Of a DNA stretch of 64,000 bases, positions 59,501 to 63,119 are shown one piece after another. Source of the stretch: Ashinkailepas kermadecensis (Eukaryota > Arthropoda > Thecostraca > Neolepadidae); NCBI GenBank assembly GCA_034440615.1, contig JAOTOM010005053.1, positions 654,001 to 718,000 on the forward strand. Reading direction: 5' to 3'. Below the pieces are notes generated by a model. That model was given only the letters and a program-made list of their open reading frames with translations. It ran no database searches and was not told where the DNA came from. The first letter of the stretch is position 1; every line of letters begins with the position of its first letter. Position numbers and translations under genes: made by a program.

Positions 59501-62500
59501 CCTTTGTTTACGCATCCATCGCCGTGCGGGCCCCTCGTATCCCTCCAGATATAGCAGGGCCAAACAGACTCCGACCCAGCACGCGAGCCACGCATCCGCG
59601 ATACCTGCGGCGGCGCCGGTCCGCGCGGCTGCATTCACTTATCGGCCGGACAGCAAACAATTGTGTCAAGGCAGCTACGGCGGTGGCAGCAAGGGGCAGT
59701 GGCAGCAAGGGGCAGTGGCAGCCAGGGCAGTGGCAGCAAGGGGCAGTGGCAGCCACGGCAGTGGCAGCAAGGGGCAGTGGCAGCCACGGTACTGGCAGCC
59801 ACAACATTCACAGTCAAGGCATTGGAAGCCAAGAGAATAGCACTCAATGGCAGCCAAGACAACCGCAGTCAGGACAGTGCCAACCAAGGCGGTGGCAGTG
59901 ACGGCTGTGACAGTCAAGGCTGTGGCAGTCAGGGTGGTGGCAGTCAGAACTGCGACAGTGACGGCTGTGACAGTCAGGGCTGTGACAGTCAGGGCTGTGG
60001 CAGTCAGGGTGGTGGTTGGTTGGTTATTGGTTTTACGACACGTCGACCGTTGAGTCATGTAGCGTCGCCAATCTCTCACGCCGATTGGTCGCGGGAGAAG
60101 AGTAGCGACAGGTGAGCCTCGAACCCACAACCTTTCGATTGTGAGACGAGCATCTTACCCCTAGACCACTCGTCCCCTTAGTCAGGGTGGTGGCAGTCAG
60201 GGCTGTGACAGTCAGGGCTGTGGTAGTCAGGGCTGTGACAGTCAGGGCTGTGGCAGTCAGAGCTGTGACAGTGAGGGCTGTGACAGTCAGGGCTGTGACA
60301 GTCAGGGCTGTGGCATTCAGGGCTGTGACAGTCAAGGCTGTGACAGTCAGGGCTGTGACAGTCAAGGCTGTGACAGTCAGGGCTGTGACAGTCAGGGCTG
60401 TGACAGTCAGGGCTGTGACAGCCAAGGCTGTTACAGTCAGGCTGTGACAGTCAGGGCTGTGACAAGTCAGGGCTGTGACAGTCAGGGCTGTGGCAGTCAG
60501 AGCTGTGACAGTCAGGGCTGTGACAATCAGGGCTGTGACAGTCAGGGCTGTGGCATTCAGGGCTGTGACAGTCAAGGCTGTGACAGTCAGGGTGGTGGCA
60601 GTCAGGGCTGTGACGGTCAGGGCTGTGACGGTCAGGGTGGTGGAAGTCAGGGCTGTGACAGTCAGGACTGCGGCAGTCAGGGTGGTGGCAGTCAGGGCGG
60701 TGTCAGTCAGGGTGGTGGCAGTCAGGGCTGTGGCAGTAAGGACTGTGGCAGTCAGGGGCACAGGCAAGGCATTGGAAGCCAAGAGAATAGCACTCAACGG
60801 CAGCTGTGACAGTTAGGGCTGTGGCAGTCAAGACTGTGGCAGTCGTGGCTGTGGCAGTGAAGGCTGTGGCAGTGAAGGCTGTGGCAGTGAAGGCTGTGGC
60901 AGTGAAGGCGGTGGCAGTGAGGGCTGTGGCAGTGAAGGCTGTGGCAGTGAAGGCTGTGGCAGTGAAGGCTGTGGCAGTGAAGGCGGTGGCAGTGAGGGCT
61001 GTGGCAGTGAAGGCTGTGGCAGTGAAGGTGGTGGCAGTGAGGGCTGCGACAGTCATGGCTGTGAGGCACGACATCACCAGTAAAGAGTGGAGGTTCAAAG
61101 CTGGCTTACGTCGTTGATCCGGCTCATGCAAAGTTCTGATGCTAGAGTCCAGGACAAATGGGGCAAGTGTACCCCTGTATTACAGCAGTTGCACCCTTCA
61201 ACAAGGCGATTCTTCAACAGTTACGGCAAATGTCATCTCGATCTTTATTCGATTATTTGCCAAATTCGTAACTGAAAATACACCCATACTCTAGACTAAT
61301 TCCCCGGAAACGTTTGGACCCTGCACAAGTTCACATGACGCGTATCGACTAGCAGCACAGTCTCTAACAGCAGTGTAGTATCGGTCAGCAGAACAGCCTC
61401 GGACAGAGGTGCAGTATCGACCCGCGGTGCAGTCCGGATCAGGACCGACCCCGCAGGTAACGGCGGCTCGCCACCGCCAGCACGGGTGCAGAATCACGGC
61501 CAAGTGGTGCGGCAATCCCAGCACTACGATGCTGCTACGATGACATTTTATCCAGCGCTGTTTCCACCAAGTTCACGTGGCGACCACCCCACCCGGCCGG
61601 CCATATACCCAAGCCGTGGCCACAGCTGCAGAACTAGCTTTGACTGCGATCGTCGCGACCAGTCAGGGCCGTGGCAGTCAGGGTGTGACAGTCAGGGCTG
61701 TGGCAGTCAGGGCTGTGACAGTCAGGGCTGTGGCAGTCAGGGCTGTGGCAATCAGGGCCGTGGCAGTCAGGGCTGTGGCAGTCAAGGCTGTGGCAGTCAG
61801 GGTTGTGGCAGTCAGGGCCGTGATAGTCAGGGCTGTGGCAGTCAGGGCTGTGGTAGTCAGGGCTGTGATAGTCAGGGCTGTGGCAGTCAGGGCGGTGGCA
61901 GTCAGGGCTGTGACAGTCATAACTTGACCTCCTGTCAAGCCGCTGGCTGGGCGGGTCCCGTCGCCGATCGGACGGCATCAGAGTGGGCCGATTCCGACCA
62001 GAACTTCTCAGCCGGCTGTGTCAATGTTGTGATCGGGCGGCGCGCTATATGCAAACGTCGGCGCCGCACAGAGGGGGGTAGGCCCGGGCGCCGCACCAGC
62101 AGTCGGCCTCGCCCCGTGGCGTCTGGCGCGCGTCTGGCGCGCGACTGTAGGTTTTAGCCTCTGCATATTATCGATCGCAACAGGGCCGCGACACCCTCCT
62201 GTGACTGAAGGTGAGAAAATGCATTTGTTGTCGAAAATTTATTCAATTCAACACATATTGTACTAGAACATCACTGGCCTATTCTCGGTACCTTTTGTTC
62301 TAGCATTGCAAAAAACCCGATACATTGGTAACTTTGTTAATGTTTTGCTTACTACAGCACCTTCTTGCTCTTCAGGATCATTTGGTCCCGAAAATGGTTG
62401 GTAGGTCCCTGCTCTGTGAGGAAGTGGGGACGCCATGCGACTAGAATGGAGACGCCATGCGGCCGGAGTGGGTACGCCTTGCGGCCGGAGTGGAGACACA

Positions 62501-63105
62501 ATGCGGCCAAAATAGCAGAGGGCGTCGCAACAGAACTCGAACAAACTTAGATCAGCCGCCAATTGTACCACACATGTTTTGTTTCAAAAGGCGAAACAAA
62601 AACGATGAAATCCTGGGCATACAGAGAAACGTTCGAAATTGCATGCCTCGTGGCTTCATCATGTTTTTTTTTCACATACCGCTGCCCAAGATAGATCGAA
62701 ATTGATAGCTTCGTCCCTGGCTTGCGTTGCTTCGTCCCAGTTGCCTTCCACCACAATCTTGTCAAGTTTGTTCTCGCCAACTGGTTCTATCACGAACCAC
62801 AATCCTACTACAAACCCTTTACGTCAAGTAGAACAATACAGCGCCGTCACCGGCCGAGGGGAGGTACACAGGCCGTGGGCGTGACTGACCTCAAGCTGGC
62901 GGTAGGCGTCCACCAGCCGGCCGAGGTCTCGCTGGCGCGGCGGCACCTCGTGTGTGGTGAAGCTGGTGCTCTGTGTGAGGCAGCTGCGCAGCTCGGTCAG
63001 CTGCGTGGGCAGGGTGCGCTCCTGCATCCGGCTGGTCTGCTGGCGAATCCACTGCTGCAGCAGCGACGCCGCCTCACTGTACTCGGCCTGCGACCGCTGC
63101 CACTG
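32433..63105 (-). CDS. shot: Spectraplakin (Short stop/MACF1/dystonin), plakin-domain part, 19 exons
   Basis: Spectraplakins are giant cytoskeletal linkers that join actin (N-terminal CH domains) to microtubules (C-terminal GAS2) and to junctions through the plakin domain. On the minus strand 19 exons (listed separately) join with matching phases into 1028 codons without a stop. Landmarks match the plakin domain in order: LLQQWIRQQ (residue ~16), TLFTDVNTLQEGRYPEA (~185), FRFLQECLEWV (~252), ATNELIWLNEKEE (~355), QTQWSWLLQLTLCLETHL (~432), the SH3 core ending EVPSVCFLMSPPD (~578), and SHLYIERMKCVE (~790). The CH domains upstream and the rod/EF/GAS2 downstream are absent, so both ends are partial. 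I infer shot rather than plectin because arthropods have a single spectraplakin. Introns are 155 bp to 6.4 kb and are unusually rich in minisatellites. No promoter or polyadenylation signal belongs to this segment. Confidence 0.93.
33100..33183 (-). CDS. shot: shot exon 18
   Basis: 84 bp, residues 950-977 (RLYDEVVTHRPNIELVNGLG..LAQ). The acceptor is TTTATTCCAG|CGA and the donor CCCAG|GTACGA; phase 0 on both sides. The 'DEVVTHRPNIELVNGLGGRL' pattern is typical of a spectrin-repeat helix in this family. Confidence 0.88.
33420..33480. repeat. GCCGGA-type short repeat near exon 17 donor
   Basis: About 60 bp of GCCGGAGCC/ACCGCCGGAG units a few bases downstream (intronic side) of the exon 17 splice donor. 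Confidence 0.8.
33485..33614 (-). CDS. shot: shot exon 17
   Basis: 130 bp, completing the split Arg at 906 and residues 907-949 (VRAVDQASDLLHQYQQQETL..ERAR). The acceptor is CCGGCCAG|AGTGCG and the donor CCCGG|GTAAGT. It enters in phase 2 (one base completes AG|A), matching exon 16, and leaves in phase 0. Confidence 0.9.
33640..34565. repeat. Intronic minisatellite, ~27-31-bp units, >25 copies
   Basis: Repeats of GGTCAGACACAGTCCAGGCC + ACACATGGCTC with alternate ACATACAGAGCAGG segments. The right third loses the 'acacatggctc' portion and becomes shorter CAGGTCAGACACAGTC units. It lies in the intron between exons 17 and 16. The plus strand stays open across it by repeat composition only. Confidence 0.93.
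34566..35484. other. Intronic unique sequence, no gene recognised
   Basis: AT-richer stretch inside the intron between shot exons 17 and 16. I see no exon, tRNA or transposon. Confidence 0.5.
35490..35731. repeat. Minisatellite derived from the exon 16 / donor junction
   Basis: About seven units of 28-35 bp. On the gene strand each copies the exon 16 3' end and donor: the real junction is CATCTCAGACAG|GTCAGT, and repeat copies read for example CCTTAGGCAG|GTCAGT (donor at 35530-35535) and CTATCTCAGGTAG|GTCAGT (35558-35563). Other copies have GTCGGT or have lost the GT. The exon's reading frame remains open through the array to 35413. Confidence 0.88.
35732..35892 (-). CDS. shot: shot exon 16
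   Basis: 161 bp, residues 853-905 plus two bases of a split codon (IVMERLTDNVAKTRGATERT..CTEAISD). The acceptor is TTGCCCCAG|ATCGTG and the donor GACAG|GTCAGT (phase 2). The HADLEKLEHDVSKLNRRW segment is a canonical spectrin-repeat helix. Its 3' boundary has been amplified into a minisatellite (35490-35731). Confidence 0.93.
36886..37054 (-). CDS. shot: shot exon 15
   Basis: 169 bp; one base completes the split Arg at 796, then residues 797-852 (MKCVELALNDLEEATTVVSE..SLHKHQ). The acceptor is TCTGTGGGCAG|GATGAAG and the donor CACCAG|GTCAGT, phase 0 out. The ER|MKCVE junction with exon 14 matches the conserved plakin sequence. Confidence 0.95.
37065..37435. repeat. 70-bp minisatellite duplicating the exon 15 acceptor region
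   Basis: Units of 70 bp (GGGACCGTGCTACACGTGTA..) starting near 37174, 37244, 37314 and 37384. On the gene strand each carries TGGTGTCTGGACAG, a near copy of the true acceptor TGGTGTCTGTGGGCAG. The AG-preceding ends lie at 37197-37199, 37267-37269, 37337-37339 and (weaker) 37407-37409. The LINE tail at 37100-37159 splits the first unit. Confidence 0.9.
37100..37159 (-). mobile_element. Solo LINE 3' tail upstream of exon 15 acceptor
   Basis: 60-bp element (forward GATTATTAGGGTTTTAGGGT ... GCTCC) flanked by CATCGCACAC at 37090-37099 and 37160-37169. It lies about 45 bp upstream of the exon 15 acceptor on the gene strand. Because the flank also belongs to the 70-bp repeat, the duplication could partly be pre-existing. 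Confidence 0.72.
37463..37602 (-). CDS. shot: shot exon 14
   Basis: 140 bp, residues 750-795 plus two bases (RHEPTLEEVQAIYDSIPQNT..SHLYIE + CG). The acceptor is TGCCTTGCAG|CGGCAC and the donor GAACG|GTGAGC, phase 2. The NLWQTSHLYIER end is highly typical of plakin-domain sequences. Confidence 0.95.
37610..38830. other. Intronic unique sequence, no gene recognised
   Basis: Intron between exons 14 and 13; a short (CA)n run lies at 38722-38738. Nothing else was recognised. Confidence 0.55.
38837..39000 (-). CDS. shot: shot exon 13
   Basis: 164 bp; two bases complete a split Ala (695), then residues 696-749 (SPVGQFNKKCSSLESELVAA..DWENALE). The acceptor is CGGTCACAG|CCAGC and the donor CTCGAG|GTGGGC, phase 0 out. 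Confidence 0.93.
39010..39855. other. Intronic unique sequence, no gene recognised
   Basis: Intron between exons 13 and 12. A segment near 39455-39500 (cttcgattgcattcgtcatgtagcgc) faintly resembles the LINE-tail/SINE body but is too degraded to call. Confidence 0.5.
39860..40650. repeat. Intronic minisatellite, ~29-36-bp units, about 24 copies
   Basis: Repeats of ACCTCACTGACCATGGGACG + TCACACGTC with variant CCACAGGACATCACAGGTC units. Several units contain GACGTCAC. A multi-unit block around 40005-40140 recurs around 40255-40400, indicating block duplication. Confidence 0.93.
40710..40881 (-). CDS. shot: shot exon 12
   Basis: 172 bp, residues 638-694 plus one base (FLGMGKDQRDAIRRALNEDA..FERLAAE + G). 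The acceptor is TACCCACAG|TTCCTG and the donor GCCGAAG|GTGGGA, phase 1. It follows the SH3-bearing repeat. The acidic EEGDASDVQLRRLR segment is typical of this region in insect Shot. Confidence 0.95.
41275..41544 (-). CDS. shot: shot exon 11 (SH3 core)
   Basis: 270 bp, residues 548-637. It carries the body of the plakin SH3 domain: CTLLDNSCRSRWTVRS, then EVPSVCFLMSPPD, which ends the SH3 with the usual VPS(V)xF strand. The following spectrin helix is LWQRKQLRMRQNMIFATIKV. As in other plakins, the canonical ALYDY aromatic ligand-binding residues are missing, so a structural role within the spectrin repeat is likelier than proline-peptide binding. The acceptor is CGCCGCAG|ATGACG and the donor AACCAG|GTCAGT. 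Confidence 0.97.
41548..42005. repeat. Minisatellite containing copies of the exon 11 acceptor
   Basis: Units of about 35-40 bp (CACAGGTCATGCAGTCTATG + GCGGTCATGTCATCGGT). Three places carry, on the gene strand, a copy of the true acceptor context ACTGAGCCCGCCGCAG|ATGA: TGAGCCTACCGCAG (AG end 41691-41693), TGAGCCCACCGCAG (41796-41798) and GACTCCGCCGCAG (41945-41947). Confidence 0.88.
42301..42384 (-). CDS. shot: shot exon 10 (start of SH3)
   Basis: 84 bp, residues 520-547 (VTPQRQRRQPVTPDTAHLSC..NAN). The acceptor is TGCGCGCAG|GTGACG and the donor GCCAAC|GTGAGT, phase 0. HLSCICNFNN corresponds to the first SH3 strand and RT-loop start of plakins. Confidence 0.92.
42390..43125. other. Intronic unique sequence, no gene recognised
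   Basis: Intron between exons 10 and 9, AT-rich, with no repeat or transposon recognised. Confidence 0.55.
43130..43351. repeat. Tandem duplication of the exon 9 3' end and donor
   Basis: Three units of about 65-87 bp. On the gene strand one extra unit (43265-43297) copies the last ~32 bp of exon 9 (encoding VQRLEQRALQ) with its own donor CTGCAG|GTGGGG at 43259-43264, exactly 87 bp from the real donor. Another unit has CTGCAG|GTGAGG at 43192-43197. The intronic part (GTGGTGAGCCGC..GGCACCGCT) is also repeated. Confidence 0.93.
43352..43499 (-). CDS. shot: shot exon 9
   Basis: 148 bp; one base completes a split Asp (470), then residues 471-519 (QDARLNCDFSRAEFGLDEGE..EQRALQ). The acceptor is TGTTCCACAG|CCAGG and the donor GCAG|GTGAGG. 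The LNCDFSRAEFGLDEGEQLL block matches plakin sequences at the repeat just before the SH3. The 3' end is duplicated downstream (see 43130-43351). Confidence 0.95.
43908..43964 (-). mobile_element. Solo LINE 3' tail with target-site duplication
   Basis: 57-bp element, forward TTATTTAGTTATTTGGGCTT ... GCGCCCAT. Flanks GATAAATGAGTCAG (43894-43907) and GATACATGAATCAG (43965-43978) form a 14-bp duplication with two mismatches, so it is an older insertion. Confidence 0.8.
44114..44280 (-). mobile_element. tRNA-derived SINE (head type 1), diverged
   Basis: Minus-strand head with GGGGTGAGTAGCTTTGGGGT, then a body with GGCGACGCTATATGACCCAA and TCGTAAAACA. The near-duplicate flanks AAAGATACAAGTC (44101-44113) and AAAAATACAGGTC (44281-44293) are an imperfect target-site duplication. 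It is more diverged than the 55-kb and 60-kb copies. Confidence 0.8.
44382..44623 (-). CDS. shot: shot exon 8
   Basis: 242 bp, residues 390-469 plus two bases (HLMGELERRERQFNAVQEQG..SRVIK + GA). It contains HHPASQTAEAYLAALQTQWS and WLLQLTLCLETHL, among the most conserved plakin-domain blocks. The acceptor is CCGTTCGCAG|CACCTG and the donor AAGGA|GTGAGT, phase 2. Confidence 0.97.
44735..45475. repeat. Intronic minisatellite, 27-30-bp units, two sub-arrays
   Basis: The left part has GACATCTGACACTGATTCAT + CAGCAGC units. The right part has GACATGTGGCACTGCTACAT + CAGTAGC units. A block near 44845-44950 recurs almost verbatim at 45035-45135. It lies between exons 8 and 7 and ends about 25 bp short of the exon 7 donor. 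Confidence 0.94.
45481..45750 (-). CDS. shot: shot exon 7
   Basis: 270 bp, residues 300-389 (VNLDRCVAAKNNYDHNELTL..DAHYE). It contains ATNELIWLNEKEETEVQRDW, the signature of plakin spectrin repeat 4/5. The acceptor is TTTTTCCCAG|GTGAAT and the donor TACGAG|GTCAGT, phase 0 both sides. Confidence 0.97.
46075..46950. repeat. Intronic minisatellite, 57-bp unit, about 15 copies
   Basis: Unit CAGTCCAGTTTCCAGCTGGG + CTTGTCGGGCCAATAACGCG + TCGACACTGCGCACCCT. Right-hand units (46600-46950) are nearly perfect. Several left units (46145-46250, 46500-46590) have many scattered 1-10-bp deletions, a pattern more like unpolished long-read consensus than ordinary repeat drift. Confidence 0.95.
46960..47600. 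other. Intronic unique sequence, no gene recognised
   Basis: Intron between exons 7 and 6. No repeat, RNA gene or exon was recognised. Confidence 0.55.
47615..47713 (-). CDS. shot: shot exon 6
   Basis: 99 bp, residues 267-299 (DRIHEAEYGTDLQSCTTELD..DQFQ). The acceptor is GGCCGGACAG|GACCGG and the donor TTCCAG|GTACGG. The EAEYGTDLQSC segment aligns with the (A)EWGxDLPSVE motif of vertebrate plakins. The acceptor has a weak pyrimidine tract; a LINE tail lies ~25 bp upstream. Confidence 0.92.
47738..47800 (-). mobile_element. Solo LINE 3' tail abutting the exon 6 acceptor
   Basis: Diverged copy (forward GGTTATTTGGGCTTACGGGC ... GTACCCA). Flanks share CCACGCGC (about 47721-47728 and 47799-47806) and GTCACA-rich sequence, an imperfect duplication. 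On the gene strand its 3' end supplies CGACTAACC, with CTAAC at 47742-47746 about 30 nt from the exon 6 splice site. Confidence 0.68.
47815..48620. other. Intronic unique sequence, no gene recognised
   Basis: Intron between exons 6 and 5. Nothing was recognised. Confidence 0.55.
48628..48756 (-). CDS. shot: shot exon 5
   Basis: 129 bp, residues 224-266 (ENLLLPLSKRGSEHPETTLQ..WVKEKL). The acceptor is TGTTCGCAG|GAGAAC and the donor AAATTG|GTGAGC, phase 0. NNFRFLQECLEWV corresponds to the LRxLQDLLAWVEE block of plakins that precedes the EYG/EWG motif in exon 6. The N-terminal part is the variable linker of the family. Confidence 0.9.
48760..49420. other. Intronic unique sequence, no gene recognised
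   Basis: Intron between exons 5 and 4. Nothing was recognised. Confidence 0.5.
49425..49612. repeat. Short diverged repeat (GGCGACAGCCATGG)
   Basis: Irregular units of ACGGCGACAGCCATGGCA and ACGACGCAGCGACAGC. A ~60-bp duplication (catcagtgtcggctgg..ctgagggtaagac) follows at 49742-49840. Confidence 0.75.
49885..50070 (-). CDS. shot: shot exon 4
   Basis: 186 bp, residues 162-223 (LTPMIAMCRQIDLELVQLEE..NVHTTMQ). It contains TLFTDVNTLQEGRYPEATHL followed by HHKWMNV, aligning with the plakin LFxDVQTLxDGRxPQxxxxYRRV block. The acceptor is ATGTCGCAG|CTGACC and the donor ATGCAG|GTGTGA. A LINE remnant ends about 40 bp upstream of the acceptor. Confidence 0.96.
50115..52560 (-). pseudogene. Decayed non-LTR retrotransposon (RT + RNase H)
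   Basis: The minus strand contains, in order, the reverse transcriptase start (FNRLRHSGNFPASWREAIVG near 52400), FDIEKAYDTTWGHGVL (near 52100), NGIPQGSVLSVALF (near 51930), FVDDLAIVC (catalytic DD, near 51830, reached only after a frameshift in a T run), and the thumb region (VKIYGTEITTKLVYN). RNase H pieces follow: YTDGSKTEAGVGSTF (near 50935), ELVAINEAWCFI, TDSLSSVLAL and PSHIGILWNKVADAAAKRAA. A C-terminal HTYAAHSYIFCGD..C zinc-knuckle region ends near 50190. Several stops and frameshifts make it inactive, and the 5' half (ORF1, endonuclease) is missing. The layout fits the Jockey/I-type group with RNase H; the exact clade needs a phylogeny. It lies in the intron between exons 4 and 3, in the gene's sense orientation. 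Confidence 0.88.
52561..53098. other. Intronic unique sequence, no gene recognised
   Basis: AT-rich with short ATTT repeats near 52620-52640. An open plus-strand frame from 52882 is antisense to exon 3 and Ser/Pro-rich; I do not treat it as a gene. Confidence 0.5.
53105..53224 (-). CDS. shot: shot exon 3
   Basis: 120 bp, residues 122-161 (VRRETRATDRRLDDVQLRIH..KQNCEK). The acceptor is GGCTCTCTCAG|GTTCGG and the donor GAGAAG|GTGAGC, phase 0. It fills exactly the gap between exons 2 and 4 expected from plakin alignments (the helix after the LQxIxxK block). Too short and ATG-less to stand out as an open frame, it was found through splice sites and phase. Confidence 0.88.
53230..54350. other. 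Intronic unique sequence, no gene recognised
   Basis: Intron between exons 3 and 2. No repeat or gene was recognised. Confidence 0.5.
54356..55650 (-). pseudogene. 5'-truncated LINE (RNase H + 3' end), split by a SINE
   Basis: The minus strand carries RNase H pieces: SSELVAILKALRYIEASGGD (near 55390), VIFADSFSSL, then CWFPGHVGMYGNELADAAAK (55036 to 54975 after removing the SINE). These are followed by the C-terminal knuckle HTYATHGYLLCGGD..C..VHHVLI (near 54690) and a 3' UTR. The element ends at 54356-54413 in the conserved tail (gene strand: GGGCGCAATGCGACCATAG ... AAAACCCAAATAACTAAAC). Stops and a 26-bp tandem duplication near 55508-55560 show decay. This copy identifies the short dispersed elements elsewhere as its 3' tails. 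The SINE at 55039-55198 is inserted within the RNase H domain. Confidence 0.85.
55039..55198 (-). mobile_element. Young tRNA-derived SINE (head type 1) nested in LINE
   Basis: 160-bp SINE on the minus strand: head GGGGACGAGTGGTCTAGGGG, B-box GGGTTCGAGTCTCACC, body with GGCGACGCTACATGACTCAA, 3' end TCGTAAAACCAATAACCAGG. The exact 14-bp target-site duplication AGGGAACCAACACA lies at 55025-55038 and 55199-55212. Removing element and one duplicate restores the LINE frame (CWFPGHVGM). It differs from the 60-kb copy at only about three positions. Confidence 0.96.
55795..56301. repeat. 60-bp minisatellite derived from the exon 2 / donor junction
   Basis: Six near-identical 60-bp units (AGTCGCTGCAGCCATGCCCA + CCTTCTCGGCGAGTCGCCGC + AGTCTGCCCACCACTTCCCC) run from 55981 into exon 2, with more diverged units back to 55800. 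On the gene strand each unit reads CTCGCCGAGAAG|GTGGGC, a copy of the exon's last codons (LAEK) and donor. GTGGGC sites lie at 55996, 56056, 56116, 56176, 56236 and the real one at 56296, each 60 bp apart. Confidence 0.96.
56302..56448 (-). CDS. shot: shot exon 2
   Basis: 147 bp, residues 73-121 (HAPKELDPELHAPALERAWA..QRLAEK). The acceptor is GAATTTCAG|CACGCG and the donor GAAAAG|GTGGGC, phase 0. ELDPELHAPALERAWAQL corresponds to the plakin block YHPxDVExEWGKL, and ERLQRLAEK to the helix that follows. Reading through the donor stays open for a further 117 codons because the adjacent 60-bp repeat is a copy of this boundary, so the exon end could vary. Confidence 0.94.
57110..57362. repeat. Minisatellite, ~60-bp unit, four copies
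   Basis: Repeats of GTTACTGTCGCACACGACAT + ACCACACACGGTGCAGAGGG + ACCCCGAGG.. The third copy is shortened. It lies in the intron between exons 2 and 1. Confidence 0.9.
57365..59240. other. Intronic unique sequence, no gene recognised
   Basis: AT-rich; includes TTTTGTACATTTTGTACATT near 57915 and homopolymer runs at 58820 and 59028. No gene, repeat array or transposon was recognised. Confidence 0.5.
59241..59300 (-). mobile_element. tRNA-like fragment, probable SINE head remnant
   Basis: The minus strand reads TGCCTCGATAGCTCAGTTGG + TAGGGCGCAGGACTTTTGTG: a good A-box and a Lys-like anticodon region, but no B-box/T-arm follows. It is therefore not a tRNA gene; a truncated SINE head or tRNA pseudogene is likeliest. 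Confidence 0.6.
59675..60760. repeat. Compound minisatellite, 12/15/18-bp units
   Basis: The left part (59675-59800) is GGCAGCAAGGGGCAGT-type. From 59880 onward it is mostly 15-bp GGCTGTGACAGTCAG units with GTGGCAGTCAGGG variants. It is interrupted by the SINE at 60016-60179. A block containing GGCATTGGAAGCCAAGAGAA occurs at 59817 and again at 60768, bracketing the array. Alternating open frames on both strands follow from the 15-bp period. Confidence 0.95.
60016..60179 (-). mobile_element. Young tRNA-derived SINE (head type 1) in minisatellite
   Basis: 164-bp SINE nearly identical to that at 55039-55198. The exact 14-bp target-site duplication AGTCAGGGTGGTGG lies at 60002-60015 and 60180-60193. 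The insertion point is inside the 15-bp satellite, so the satellite predates the insertion. Confidence 0.95.
60800..61060. repeat. 15-bp minisatellite (GGCTGTGGCAGTGAA)
   Basis: Related to but distinct from the preceding array: about 16 units with GTGAAGGCTGTGGCA phase and occasional GGCGGTGGCAGTGAG variants at regular intervals, suggesting a 75-90-bp higher-order unit. Confidence 0.94.
61662..61920. repeat. 15-bp minisatellite (GGCTGTGGCAGTCAG)
   Basis: About 17 units of the same family as 59880-60760, separated from it by 600 bp of unique sequence. It shows that the 15-bp family has spread to several sites in this intron. Confidence 0.94.
61921..62885. other. Intronic unique sequence, no gene recognised
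   Basis: Contains a small duplicated motif (GGAGTGGGTACGCCTTGCGG / GGAGTGGAGACACAATGCGG) near 62450-62510. No gene was recognised. Confidence 0.5.
62890..63105 (-). CDS. shot: shot exon 1 (first in window)
   Basis: 216 bp, residues 1-72 of the reconstruction (QWQRSQAEYSEAASLLQQWI..AYRQLE). LLQQWIRQQTSRMQERTLP and EVPPRQRDLGRLVDAYRQLE match the first spectrin repeat after the CH domains in plakins. The acceptor is GGTGTGCAG|CAGTGG and the donor CTTGAG|GTCAGT, phase 0. A preceding exon must lie beyond the right edge. Confidence 0.96.
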
Positions 63106-63119
63106 CTGCACACCGGCCC

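Noticed and set aside
59675..61927. Val/Ala- and Thr/Ala-rich open frames on both strands
   Set aside because: Product of the 15-bp (multiple of three) satellite, and they run straight through a SINE insertion.
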